A stretch of DNA of 64,000 nt. Origin: Gnetum montanum (taxonomy: Eukaryota > Streptophyta > Gnetopsida > Gnetales > Gnetaceae). The position numbers were made by a program, and so were the translations under genes. The notes under the pieces were generated by a model that saw only the letters and a program-made list of their open reading frames with translations, ran no database searches and was not told the DNA's origin. The DNA lies in contig MNCI01003964.1 in the NCBI GenBank assembly GCA_015680685.1, positions 237,420 through 301,419 on the forward strand, in the 5' to 3' direction. The number at the start of each line of letters is the position of its first letter. The first letter of the stretch is position 1. Shown in pieces: positions 21,501 through 32,544 of the stretch.

Positions 21501-24500
21501 TTCCTAGTATAGCTCCTACATTATTACCTGTATTGTCTGATAGAAATTGAAATTGACCTCCAGCCATTAATGCCTTTGGGTGAACTTATTGCGGTGAGTG
21601 TTTTGATTCTTCTATCACACCAACGCTCAGCAATGATGGTGTATGCAGACTCTGAACATTTGTGATAGGGAACAAAACTATAGCATTGCTGTGATTTCTT
21701 TGAGTGCCTTTGTTCTCCAATTAAGAACATTTTATAGGCTAGAAAAATGTTAGTTACCAATTTTCAGTTTAAATGACAAATATGAGACCACTCTTGTGGT
21801 AATCGTTACAAATCATTGATTTTTCCATAATGGTCACTTTTATGAAATTGTTACAAACCTTGGTTTTTCTGTAACGGTCACATTTATGAAATTGTTACAA
21901 ACTGTTGGTTTTCTCGTAATGGTCACATTTATGGAACTGTTACAAATTATCAGTTTTTTCGTAAACGGTTACGTTTTCCTACTTGGTTTTCATATTTAAA
22001 TTAATATTTATCAAACCCAAATTTTTAAGAGATGAATACATGAATCATGGTGATAGTTTCTCTGAATGTGAGTATTACCTTTCATGTATTACAATGTATT
22101 ATCTTAAACTTAATTCCTTATATGGCAACTAAACTTTATGAATAAGCCCAATGTTTATTCTAGGTCCTACCATATGTCAATTCTCTCTAATAATTGTATG
22201 TCCAAACTGAATATAAGAAAGCATCACAACTAAATAAGAGTTTCATTAATACTGTAAAATTGTATGTACAAATTACATTATGGAACCAAGTCTTATCTGA
22301 ACTACATGATCCTTAAATGACTTTGGTGGCATTCCTTTNAGACTTGGTTCCATAATGTAATTTGTACATACAATTTTACAGNCTTTTCCTTAACATGTTC
22401 CCTTATGGCTAAGTACTTTATGTCGATGTATTTACTTTGACTGCCACTCTTATTATTCTTAGCCATAAAGATAGTAGCTGAATTGTCACAAAACATTCTT
22501 ATTGGCCTATATATAGAATCTATAATTCTAAGGCTTGACATGAAACTCTTCAACCATACTAAGAAATCAACTCTATCTCCATTGTGGAAGTAGCAACCAA
22601 GGTTTGTTTTCCACTCTAGGACACAACTCCTCCAACCAGTATAAAAACATAACTAGATGTTGATTTCCTTGAATCAACATAGCTAGCAAAGTTTGAATTA
22701 GAGTAGCCAATCACCTCCAAATTGTTAGTTTGTCACTTCCTGACAGATTTAGCTTAGAAAGTAAGAACAACACAATGAAATAGATAAAAATTCCTTTTTA
22801 TTAAGAACATTTTCATAAATACATAGAAAATACATCCAAGATGAGGAGCCAAGTTGAACTCACAACTTTCCCAAGGATCTTCAAGGCCACCCTTATCCCC
22901 CATAATCCTTAATTGCTCACAATAGAGCCCAAGCTCAAGACAAGATACTTATAAGAGATTCTCCTAACCTCTCTTAAGTGCTATCCCTTGCCTCTTACTC
23001 AACTTCCTTGCACAAGCTCTCCTCCCTCAACTCTCATGAGCTTTCTCTCTTGCTTATGGTTAGGGCTATGCTCTTTCTTTCCTCAACAATGGTGAATTAC
23101 ATCAATATTTATAAGCAACTAGAAGGTAAAAACCCTAGAAACCTTTGCTCAACTCAACTAGAGGTTATTTAGATGTTTCCCAAGTCTTCTCACCTTCTCC
23201 CCAGCTATTTCCATCTTGCTTTGGCTATTTCCCGAATTGGAATGTGCATTTTTGGAAGTTTCCTCATTTGTTTGGGTCATCTCTAACCTTGCCAAGACAT
23301 CTCATGCAGAAACCCAGCTTGTGGCCAAGACATCTACTGATTTTCCAAAATGTCTCGTTTGGGCCCAAGACTTCTCATGCACAATGGAGATGTCTCAAGT
23401 TTTCGTGAGATGTCTCACTTGTAAGTGCTAAATAGAAAAATGCTTATTTTGAAGCTTGGAACCTCTGGATGCCTCCAAAGAAGTCCCCATAGACCCTGGG
23501 ACCCCCTAAACTCATCAAAATGAGCCGAAAACATGCCAAAACATCCAAGAATCATCCTCAATAAAATCAACATAAGAAGACAAATAGCATGTAGGGTAGA
23601 ACATGGGGATTGGAAGAGGTATCCCTACACCATTGCTTGCTATCAATATAGTTTTCTTGTTTTTCATTTTAGTTTTGTAAGATATACTTGCTTTCAAGAC
23701 TACTTAAGTGTTAAATGTGTAAAGACACAAAGCTCTAACATGTTATTGGGAGAGTTGGAAAAGAAAATGATGAGAGATGCCCTAGTAAATGCAAAGGGGA
23801 AAAAATCGTTGCATGTTATCTGCAAGAATTTTAGTTTAGGTGATGCATACATATTCTTAACAGCCGTACTCTATGCAATTGTGCTATCTTTTAACAAAAA
23901 GAAGATGAGGTACTAGCAGAACAATATGAATGAAATAGGACTACCACAGCAATATTGAATAGCAGTGTAGTATAAGAGGTACTATGGCTAATTTATGGTG
24001 TGTTTGTGTAACATGCTTTTGAAATGCTGATCAGATTGCAGATCAATTTTGTCATTCCTGAATCTGAGATTCCGGATAGTAAATTACTCAGCATTGCGTT
24101 CCATGATCCGCTGGAATTGTTAATGATATGAAGCCTCATCCTTTGTTATATTTATTGTATTTAGAACACCACGATCTATCAATAAATACCTTCATGGCTG
24201 TGTTGGATTATACTCATGATTGTAAGTGAAATTCATTTATAATAAAGGATGGTTTTGTTAATTTTTGAACTATCAAAGTTAATTATTGGACGGTTACAAC
24301 ATTTGGTTTTACTATGACATCTCTTACCTTGACTTAATAGAGTAGTAAGGTAGTCGAAATGTATGTTGTTTTGAAGTTTCAAAACTAATAAAGAAGTGTG
24401 TTCTTCATTTCCTCTTTCAGTTCACTGTTGTTTTTCTTTTTTAAGGTTAGTTGTCATAAATATCCTGGTTGTGCATGCCTTGCACATTTAAGTTTTTACA

Positions 24501-27500
24501 TGGTATAGGAGTCTGTTTGCAAGGAAATCAAGAGAGTTACAAGGAAATCATGCTCACCAACTGTGCAAGAACAATGCATGTGCTTAACTTTCAAAAATAT
24601 CAAGTTTTTAACAGGACTAACTACACACATTTGGAAGTTGAGAATGAGAATTCTCGTCAGAAAAACAACCAAATGACAATTATGGATGATGAAAACTGCA
24701 TGGTAAAAATGTTGATTGGGGCGGGTGATGAAGGATGTATCAGTGCAAAGACAGCCAGGTGTTGGTCTCATGACCTGTGTTTGAGCCCACGGTCCATTGG
24801 TGCTGTTCTTAGGTTCCAAAATCTTGAACATCTGGAGTTGTTACCTGAAAATGACATTGTTGTGGCTTGCAATATATGTTGCAACCAGCTTGTGACTTGA
24901 CTGTGATCACCCTGAACTTGTGATCTGCACAAAACTGATGAACATTACTATTGCAACTCCACTGCATCCTGCAAGTAGCTCACAACCAACCCTCAGTCTG
25001 CTCACAGCAACTTCCACTGAACCAGAACCCCACCATATGAAAGACTTACAATGTCCAATCACTTAGACAACTATAACACTGACTGAATGGATACTTTTTG
25101 GGTACATTTGAAGGGATTAAGAGTGTCAACGTGTCTCAATCATATAACCTCTTGTTAGAGTTTGCACACTGTTCAGAACCTTCTAGATAGATATCTCTTT
25201 CTATATCCTTCTTGAACCTTATAGGTTCTTGTTATAACATTGTGTTAACGGTACAATGATTCCATTACAAAGTGATTTTAAAATATTACAAGGGACAACA
25301 TGTTAAGAGCCTACTGCGAAACAAAAATTAAAATACAGAAGAAGATTTGGCTTCATTCTAACATGTCAACATTGTAAATTACAATCAAACACAAAATCTT
25401 CTCGGATGCACAGTATTGTATGGACTGGGACCATAGATGTTATTGGCGATTTTTTTTAATTTTTTTAAAATACCGAGGGGTCAATTTGTATAAAAAGCTC
25501 AACTTGGTTGCCCTTACTGTTTTCGTTTGTTGCACTATATTAAAATTAGTAATTTTGCATTTCTCTTCTTCTCCATTAGATAATAATCTGGTTTCGTATC
25601 TTGATATTTTTGTTTTGTGCTGTGGCTTCAAAAAACACTGAAAGAAAGATACTGCTTTATGAATGTACGGATGATGCAGTAAACTGTTTTCAGGGAAAAA
25701 CAATCTTTTCTAAAAACATTTCCATATTTTTTTGAACGGAAAAACTGTTCTCATTGTTGAGGCATTGTGAAAGGTTAGTTGCCTAGTGCCAATGCTAAGA
25801 GAGAATTAAAAAATCCATGCACAACTGATTGCATATTGACGATTAGAAATCTTCAATGTGACAAATAATTATATTAGAGAAGTCAATAGGATGATGTTTT
25901 CTTATGTCTTATTTAGCAGCTAAACTTGTGACAAGATCGTACTCTGTGATGGGTTGATTGTTGTTCCGTGACTTAAGTCTTGAAAACATCTTCCTGTGTT
26001 GAGCTTTACCAAGCGTGTTAGTGTGCTTGATTGGCATGGTATGAATTCAAATTGTTGTCGTGCATTTTGCGTTCATGCCTCTGTTGCAAGACTGTTCTCC
26101 TGACTCTTGTTTTTTTCTCTCTGCAATAACTAGCAACAACTGAACTCTCTCCTGCTTCACAATATTTAAATTGACTTTTAAATTTTTTTTTGTTACTAAT
26201 AAAAGTTATAAATAAGAAAACCTTTTTTCAGAATGAAAATGGGAGGCTTTATATTATAACAATATTCTACTTTTTATGTTTGATTTTTCTACGACTGCTT
26301 CGTGCCTGTTCTTAGGCTGTTGCAGCACGAATGGCAGAATCTAAAGGAGCAAGCACAGGTACTCTTGCAAAGCTGCATTATGGTACAGTTCAATTTCTTG
26401 AAGAAGCCATGAACATTCTTGTACAAGCTACAGATTGGAATGAGCTTTCCGATAAGTTTAAGGTATAATGCTCTACAATTTTGTCGTTTTGTGGATATTT
26501 TTTATTATTGATCTTTGTGACAGCATCATAACCCTATGCTTTTGCTTAAAGTTTGTGACTTCACAAGTTTTTGTGGATATTTTTCATTGTTGGATATCTT
26601 TGTGACAACATCATAACTATACTCTTTTAATTAGAGTTTGTTTGTTTTTTACTGATACTGATATTTTATTATGTGTGTAGACCCAAAGGATCTGTTTGAC
26701 AAATGAACTTGTTCAAAATACATCAGTAGCAATAAATCATGAGTGTAATAGATGTGCCTAATATTCATGCAACTTGAACAGGTCTTCTATATAATTCCAT
26801 GGAACTAACATTAGTAGCTTGAATAGCTCATACAAAGACTGACTTGAGATTTACCATTTTCTAATGAAGAAATCTGTTCTGCAACATTCTAATAATACAT
26901 ATTGCTCACTTCTATCACTTGTAGTAAACACAATCGACATATTCTATCTTCATGCTGCTCATTGTTCCATCTTCTTATTTCAGTTTGGAGATGGTGCAAT
27001 CCCATTTTTACTCTGCCAATTAGTATGTTCATGGATATTGGAATTTTTGTATGTAGATATTCTGTTTCATCATATTTGTTACCTTTCATATTTTGCAAGA
27101 AATATTGAAGGTTTTTGTATTTGTATTTGTATTTGTATTTGTGCCTCATGCTGTAATCTTTCTAAAACTCTCTGTAACAAGTTTCCAAGTCTGTTTGGAA
27201 TTTACTATTCCATCAATAATATTTTGGCTGAGAGGCCAATTACCAGCCTCATCCAAGAGAGTCCTCTATCATGGTAAAATAATTTTATTGTCATAGCGGT
27301 GAGGGGAAGCTCTCTTGGTCATGTTTTTTCTTTTCCACTTTACCATGGTAAATAAATAATTATCATCATAATGCTGGGATTAGAGATGAACTTTTTCATG
27401 AGAATTATTATTTGCGAGAGTCCAACTACTTTGTAACCTAGACTTTGTCCTTAGAAAATCAATTCTTAGTGAATCAATTTTTAATTTGAAAAATATAAAA

Positions 27501-30500
27501 AGCTTTCTTGGGCAAATAATAGATACATATCATAAATATATAGCTACATTAGTCAATGCTCCATTTTTGTTATCACAATTGTCCTTCATGGAACTGCCCT
27601 TGTTGAGATTTTTGGATGATCTCTCCTGAGATCTTATTGCTATTCTTATTCCTCAAGAAGAATGTGCAGAACTGATACATTGCTTCAGCGTCCAATTATA
27701 ATAGATTAGCTTCTAATAGAAGTATTGCATATGGGATTTAAGTTTTTATCCTGAATTCATCCAACAAGAACTGTTTTTGAAGGTTTTTAATTTTTTCCAT
27801 GATTCTTGATCAAAACGTGGGCCCCACACCACACATCTGTGAAGCACTGTAGTTTGGACAATTGTTTGAAAAGGATATTTTTGAATTTTCCAAGTCCAAA
27901 TATTGTGATTTCCACATTTTTTTAAATTGTGTAACAGGGCTTCCATCCATTTGCAACTCGATGTACAATGCTTCCCCTTATAATTTTGAGAGCATTTTAT
28001 TCCCAAATATTTGCAAGTATCCACAATCTCAAGTCTCTTATTATTTAGCTAAAAAGTATAATCTCTCTTATTAGTTCCACAAATTAGCATTTTTGTTTTT
28101 ATTACATTCACCTTTTTTTTGGTATATTCACAAAATTTTTGTAGTTGATGCAACATTGCTTTTGACCTTGTTTTTGAATTTGCTATTAGTGCTACATCAT
28201 CGACAAAGATTAAAAGTTGTATCAGTGATTGTTCCAATTTAATAGCATTATGTGTAGGTAGCTCTTTAATCCACTCTTTTAGTTCATCAATAAACATGCC
28301 AAACAAAGTTGTTGAAAGAAGACAACCTTGCTTTACTCCTATATTATTCTAAAATGGACAAGATTGTATAGTTTCTTCATCTTTTAATTCAAAAATTTTT
28401 TCTGTATAGATTTTGGATGGCATTGAGTAATTGATTTTAAGTTTGATAAGTCTGTTCCATGATTGTTTATTCACAACAGATTCAAATACTTCAGTAAAAT
28501 CCACTAAGCAAAGAAATGTTTTACCTTGTTTACCCTTTGCTTGTTCAATGCAATATCAGAGAGTAACTAAGTTAGCTAGTGAAGAATGTTTTGTTCTGAA
28601 TCTTGTTTGTGAAACAACACAAAATATTTCCTTCTGTCCATGATCCCAGTTTTTTTTTTCCAAAGTGGTGCCTAACAATTTATTAATCATGATTAATATG
28701 TAATTATTTAAATACAATTTCTTCTCTGTTTTTTAAAAGCGTAACAGCTCCACTAATATTGTCTAGTCAAACCAGCTTGAAGTTCTTCATTAAGCATTTT
28801 CCAAATCTCTCTCCAGATTACCTTTCCACCATACTTTAATAATTCAGCATATAATTCTTTTGCATCTACAGCTTTTCCAGAAGCTAATTTTTCAATTCTC
28901 TCTACTATTTCATTATACAGAAGTTGTCAAATATGTAGGAGCATGCAACTTGTGGTATTTTTCTTGTGATGAATCCTTTTATCTTTGCAAAAGAAATATC
29001 ATTGCTTGGCAAAACTTCTCAAGTTCAATTCCAATGAGTTATACTAAGATGTACACGTTTGTGACTTGTTACATATCTTTTTCACCATTTGAAGCGCATC
29101 ATATTTTCTGTGATTCGAACTGTTGAAATTTTCAATCAGTTCAATTTGATGCTTAATCATTCACTGATCACTACAATAAGATAAAATTTGTGCTGAGATG
29201 TGTATTTTCATCTACGATCTGTCTGCACAATAGTTCGATTTTGATGCAACTTTTTCTTTATCAATGACGGGAATGAAATTTTAAAATCAATTTCATGACA
29301 ACGGATAGAAAAGGATTAAGCTGTAGGAGATGGGAAAATAGTTCATGACAGTTTAGTAAAATCTGCAAGAAAGGTTGATGCAATTTATTTGATGATATGG
29401 TTCAAGAGGTTTGATTGCATTAATACCGTAATTGCGTTCTTGCAACATGGATGTCTTTAGACGATGATAAGAGGGCCATATGTTGTAGTTTCCAATATTA
29501 GTCTCAGCTTTCATCTTACATGCATTAATAAAATTGTTAAATGTGTGCAATGGAATACCTTGTGTATGCAATGCTAGTGTGCACAAAACCTCCCTGTATA
29601 TGTTTTCCTTGAACCTAGCATGGATGGTTTGTTGTGTAGGCTGGTGACTAAAAGTTGTAACTGGATGTAGAAACGACTATACGTAGGATGAATGGGTTAT
29701 GGTTGACTAGCACGGAGGAGCCAATTTAACTTCCTTTCTAGTGATGGGGCCTAGAAGGGTAGTTAAATGGATTCCTCGGTGCTAGTCAAGCCTAACTGAA
29801 GCAAATGGTATTACAAGGAACTTCTCCTTGAAAAGCTTCTGTTAGGCTGCCAAATATACATATTAGATAAACAATCTGGAAAGCTTCAATAAATGAAAGT
29901 GGAATTTTTCTTGATATTTTGATTTGGAATATGAACTTAATTCTCATTCTTATGCTATTTCAACACTATTGTTAAAATAATAGATCAAACATGTTCAAAA
30001 GCATTTTCTGTGCATTGAATTTTGCTGGATTTTTTTGAACATTCTGTTAGGTGTTTCTTTTACTAAAAATGTAAATTTGGTGCAGAGATTTTTTCATGGC
30101 TGTTTGCTCCTGCATGAGGCTCGAAGTCAAAGATATGTTTCAGCTGAACTCAAAGGAAATGATGAACTTGGTGTTGCTATTGGTGTTCTACGCTATGCAA
30201 TGCATAACTTTCAAGGAAAATTACCTCGTAAGCATATTGAGACTGAAATTGAATTTTTACTTTGCCCACTGATACCCTCTTGTTGAAACTAAAACCGAAT
30301 TTCTACTTACATCTGGAAATTACAACCTGGTGTTGTCGTTGGTGTTCTATGCTATGTAATGCACAATTTTCAAGGAATATGGGTAAGTATATTGAAACTG
30401 AAACTGAACTTTTACCGCGAAGACCCTCTTGTTGAAACCAAAACTGAATTTTTACTTACATCCACTGAAACTGAAACTGAAACACTCTTGGATCTATCAG

Positions 30501-31166
30501 AAGTGGACCCTATTGAAACTGAAACTGAATTTTTACTTACATTTGGAAATAATGAACGTGGGGTTGCTATTGGTGTTCTATACATTGTAATGTGTAATGT
30601 TCAACTTAGGAAGCATATTGAAACTGAAACTGAATTTTTGCTTATGTCCACTGCAACTTTCTTGTTGAAACTGAAATTGAATTTCTAACTGAAATTGAAT
30701 TTCTACTTATATCCATTAAGACCTTTTTAGATCTATTGGACATAGCAATTTCAGAGTTTCTTTTGCTAATTTTTTTTTTTTTTTTACAAAATCAAATCTG
30801 TGACATGTAGGGTTTCTAAGGCCTAGAATCTTACTAACTCTTCATTGTTAGATTATAGGTATTCCATGGTGTCTTTTTAGAGCAGTTGTCTTTGATTTTT
30901 CTCTTTTACAAAATGAACTCAGCAACAAGTTTTCTATTCTTTCTTTCGCATATACTGCAGCTGAAGAAAGCTGGAGAAAGACTTACAAGGAGGAAATGGA
31001 ATCTCTTACCCAGATGCTAAGGAAGTGTGAAAACGAAAATGATTTTATTTGGCACCAGAAGTTGCCTTCAGAAAATGAGCTGCCGATCTTGGAAGGAAAG
31101 AAAATAGTGGCACCTATTAAATATGAATCTGCTGCATTGGATAGGGAATTTATTTTTATCATGTGA
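15554..31166 (+). CDS. BRO1-like domain protein (plant endosomal-targeting BRO1 family), 6 exons, 381 aa
   Basis: Exons: 15554-15598, 15950-16117, 16244-16681, 26316-26462, 30086-30227, 30961-31166. Introns are 351, 126, 9634, 3623 and 733 bp; all are GT-AG and all are phase 0 except the last (phase 1). The joined frame has no stop. It starts MLLHFQDLSKLKTKK and continues VIFEGTYYARDSGTLEQL, a signature I know from the short plant BRO1-domain proteins of about 400 aa. Exon 3 holds the helical core (DLQKLEFYLPLLENL, QWTADLKIRW, FFRIDDLQYELAMILFLYGS, LPPERPPEVMPVISSALCLV). Exon 4 gives AKLHYGTVQFLEEA, exon 5 the block LLLHEARSQRYVSAELK, and exon 6 the end EESWRKTYKEE to FIFIM. BRO1 domains are TPR-like and bind ESCRT-III subunits on endosomes; the exact partner in plants is not implied by the sequence. 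The protein lacks the C-terminal V domain and proline-rich tail of ALIX. The start is fixed by conservation of the first exon and a possible acceptor (TTCTTCGACAG) 4 nt upstream of the ATG, which hints at a leader exon further up. Confidence 0.93.
16919..18040 (+). mobile_element. Possible LTR-retroelement relic in BRO1 intron 3
   Basis: Unlike the AT-rich intron around it, this stretch is purine-rich. It ends in CTTGTAAC followed by TTGGTGCCCCAACGG near 18014-18028, which looks like an LTR end plus primer-binding site. No coding domain recognised. Low confidence. Confidence 0.25.
18041..19654. other. Intron 3 interior, no gene seen
   Basis: AT-rich sequence with only short random frames. 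A 21-nt direct repeat (TTTTCACAAGCCTTTCAAGGT) occurs at about 19193 and 19252. Confidence 0.5.
19655..21120 (+). mobile_element. Copia relic in BRO1 intron 3: RNase H end, LTR, PBS and gag start
   Basis: From 19670 the + strand reads NLEVIGYSDLDFASCVDSRK, then FCDN and HIDIKYLAIRERV, the RNase H end of Copia polymerase, broken by stops near 19773 and 19863. At 20441 comes AGTGGGAGAA, a polypurine tract, and an LTR 20450-20940 (TGTAAC...TTTCCA) with a TATA box (CCTATAAAATG) near 20685. It is followed by a perfect primer-binding site TGGTATCAGAGC at 20946-20957 complementary to initiator tRNA-Met, and then gag-like sequence. Internal sequence on both sides of one LTR is unusual for a simple insertion and suggests two copies sharing an LTR or a one-LTR circle. 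Confidence 0.75.
20450..20620. repeat. 45-bp tandem repeat, about four copies, at the start of the Copia LTR
   Basis: Units of 45 nt containing ACCAAYGGTTTGTAATRG and CCATAAATGTGATTGTTA. The reverse copy of the element (21790-21970) carries diverged versions of the same units, so the array predates the duplication. Confidence 0.8.
21555..22735 (-). mobile_element. Inverted partner of the Copia relic (RNase H end plus partial LTR)
   Basis: On the minus strand, RNase H end (about 22735-22300, with the same NLEVIGYS and HID-type blocks), a 3' untranslated stretch, the LTR start near 21973, and an LTR truncated near 21555. It forms an inverted repeat with 19670-20860, each arm about 1.15 kb with a spacer of about 700 bp. 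Single N bases at 22339 and 22382 bound a suspect segment. Confidence 0.75.
22777..23640 (-). repeat. Unclassified LTR-like or repeat segment in intron 3
   Basis: On the minus strand there is a TATA-like box (CTTATAAATATTG) near 23115, followed by a pyrimidine- and CT-rich leader-like region. A 15-bp direct repeat TAAGAACAACACAAT flanks the inverted Copia structure (19655-19669 and 22762-22776). Promoter-like base composition suggests an LTR, but I could not define both ends. Confidence 0.3.
23641..26315. other. End of BRO1 intron 3, no gene seen
   Basis: AT-rich intron sequence. An open frame at 24469-24900 has no recognisable motif and is probably chance. The intron ends in a normal polypyrimidine acceptor (CTGTTCTTAG) at 26315. 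Confidence 0.6.
27113..27142. repeat. (TTTGTA)n microsatellite in BRO1 intron 4
   Basis: About five consecutive TTTGTA/TATTTG units. Confidence 0.85.
27746..28930 (-). mobile_element. LINE reverse transcriptase fragment in BRO1 intron 4 (antisense)
   Basis: On the minus strand the order is AKELYAELLKYGGKVI, then LCLVDFTEVFESVVNK, then GVKQGCLLSTTLFGMFIDEL, then LLIFVDDVALIANS and finally KYLGIKCSQ. These match the non-LTR reverse transcriptase blocks DFxKAFD, GVRQGCPLSP and the catalytic (A/V)DD box followed by YLG. Several stops and frameshifts break it. Endonuclease and 3' end are not seen. Confidence 0.85.
29701..29792. ncRNA. Long imperfect foldback: candidate miRNA precursor or MITE
   Basis: Arm 29701-29741 and arm 29751-29792 are near-perfect inverted copies (about 42 nt with a few mismatches and two single-nt bulges) around a 9-nt loop. 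The arms share TTGACTAGCAC and TTTAACT. Outside the arms pairing continues for about five more bases. It lies in BRO1 intron 4, so it would be transcribed with the gene. Arm length and bulge pattern fit plant pre-miRNAs; a short MITE is the alternative. I do not recognise the 21-nt arms as a known miRNA. Confidence 0.4.
30160..30700 (+). repeat. Tandem decaying copies of the exon 5 3' part in BRO1 intron 5
   Basis: Exon 5 ends in GGTGTTGCTATTGGTGTTCT followed by the Met-His-Asn-Phe-Gln segment and the donor GTAAGC. Diverged copies of this block, including the donor and the GAAACTGAAACTGAA intron start, recur at about 30320-30430 and 30540-30660. The second copy keeps a good donor (GGGTAAGTAT); the third has GGAAGC instead. 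The copies contain stops and are not in the reconstructed mRNA. Units are about 170-220 bp apart. Confidence 0.8.
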
Positions 31167-32540
31167 ACAATACATTGAATGGATTAGGGCTTCATACGTA
31201 ATTCACCATGTTGAATTTTCTACTCTGTTATTCAAAACTGAGAGTACGTCTCCTCTTTAGTTAGAATTGGATTGATATGCAAGACGCCTTTAGTGCATAA
31301 AATTTTGTACTTAACGTGAATAGAGGCTGGGATGTTTTGTTTTGTGTTGAATCCCAACGTTATTGGACGTGTTTCCAGAATCCCCGGAGCGTGTAGAACA
31401 GTTATCATGGTTACCGTAACAACGAAATGCGCATTAGCAGTATCCTGAACTTAAAATATTTTTATTTGATACCGGCGAAGAACTAAACAAAGGTTGAAGC
31501 AGTAGATAATGCAGCACTGGTTTTGAACATAGATCGTGAATGCATGTGTTCTTGGTTACGATTCCCTTGCATAGAGCTTGAATCTGTACATGTTCACAGC
31601 CGTTACAAAGTTCTTTTCCATGCTTGATTTCAACTAGTTTCTATAAACCATTCATCTTTGACATCTTTAATTAAGTTTTGTGAAATGTACTTTTTGGTCA
31701 TATTGTTATTACAGTATTTGGTAGAAGATAGTGATAACGGTGCATGAAACAGTATGAACTTGGCAGCTAGCCATGCTGCTGGGATAACACGTGCGCCGAG
31801 ATCATCACCTAAAAACTGCATGCTGAACATTGCCTTATTTTCATTTTCAGGGTTAAACTTGTTTTATTGTTTGTTTTGCTGGAAGTTATCATGTTTTCCA
31901 TAATTGACATCAAATTAATGAACGCTTTCAAGGTTAAAGTGTTTTGCATATATCTTATTCCATTTTTATAGGACTATGATTACACAGCGTTTGAGACATA
32001 CACATTTGCTTGAATTTGTATTCATCATGGTAACTTTGAATTTCTCATTTGTAGATTAATTTTTAAACAATTTATATTAGTTTTCTTTATGTTTAAAATT
32101 GATGTTGGTTGGTATTTACGAAAGCTCACTGGTGCTGGTAGGGTTTGGGGGGTGTAATCCTAGAGCATTGGCAGGTAGTGGTCTGATGGGTTCAACGATT
32201 AGGTGGATGTTGTTGGTAGGCATATGGTGAATGATGATATTAAAGACGGCCATATAGTGAATAGTGGTGGGTGGCTGCTTTTTATGACTTTGGCGGTTGA
32301 CCCTAGTGATTGGTGTGTTACCTTCATTTGCTTGGCAGTTTTTCTTTGAGCAAGGGTTTTGTTGGTTCATGCATATCGTGTGGCGGTGATGTCCCTTGCC
32401 CTTGCTGCATGGATTCCCTGAAAGACTTTACTGTAGAGGTCAAGGGCAATACCTTGAAAATCAAGGTTGATGACCATGTTTGTACACATGTAGAGCAAAA
32501 ATTCTACAATAGTTTACTTTACTTGAATTATTCCTATTCA
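31167..32540. other. BRO1 3' untranslated and downstream region, no gene seen
   Basis: Begins with the BRO1 stop. GCATAAAATTTTGTA near 31296 is a plausible polyadenylation region. Short frames at 32116-32561 lack any motif I know. Confidence 0.5.
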
Positions 32541-32544
32541 CAGG

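Noticed and set aside
24469-24900. 143-codon frame in BRO1 intron 3
   Set aside because: No motif, no splice context, and an antisense frame of similar length overlaps it; probably chance.
26864-27296. Cys/Ile-rich frames around the TTTGTA microsatellite
   Set aside because: Open because of the repeat and low stop density; no homology recognised and within an intron.
30359-30688. 109-codon frame of repeated ETETE residues
   Set aside because: It is the translation of the GAAACT expansion plus decayed exon 5 copies, not an independent gene.
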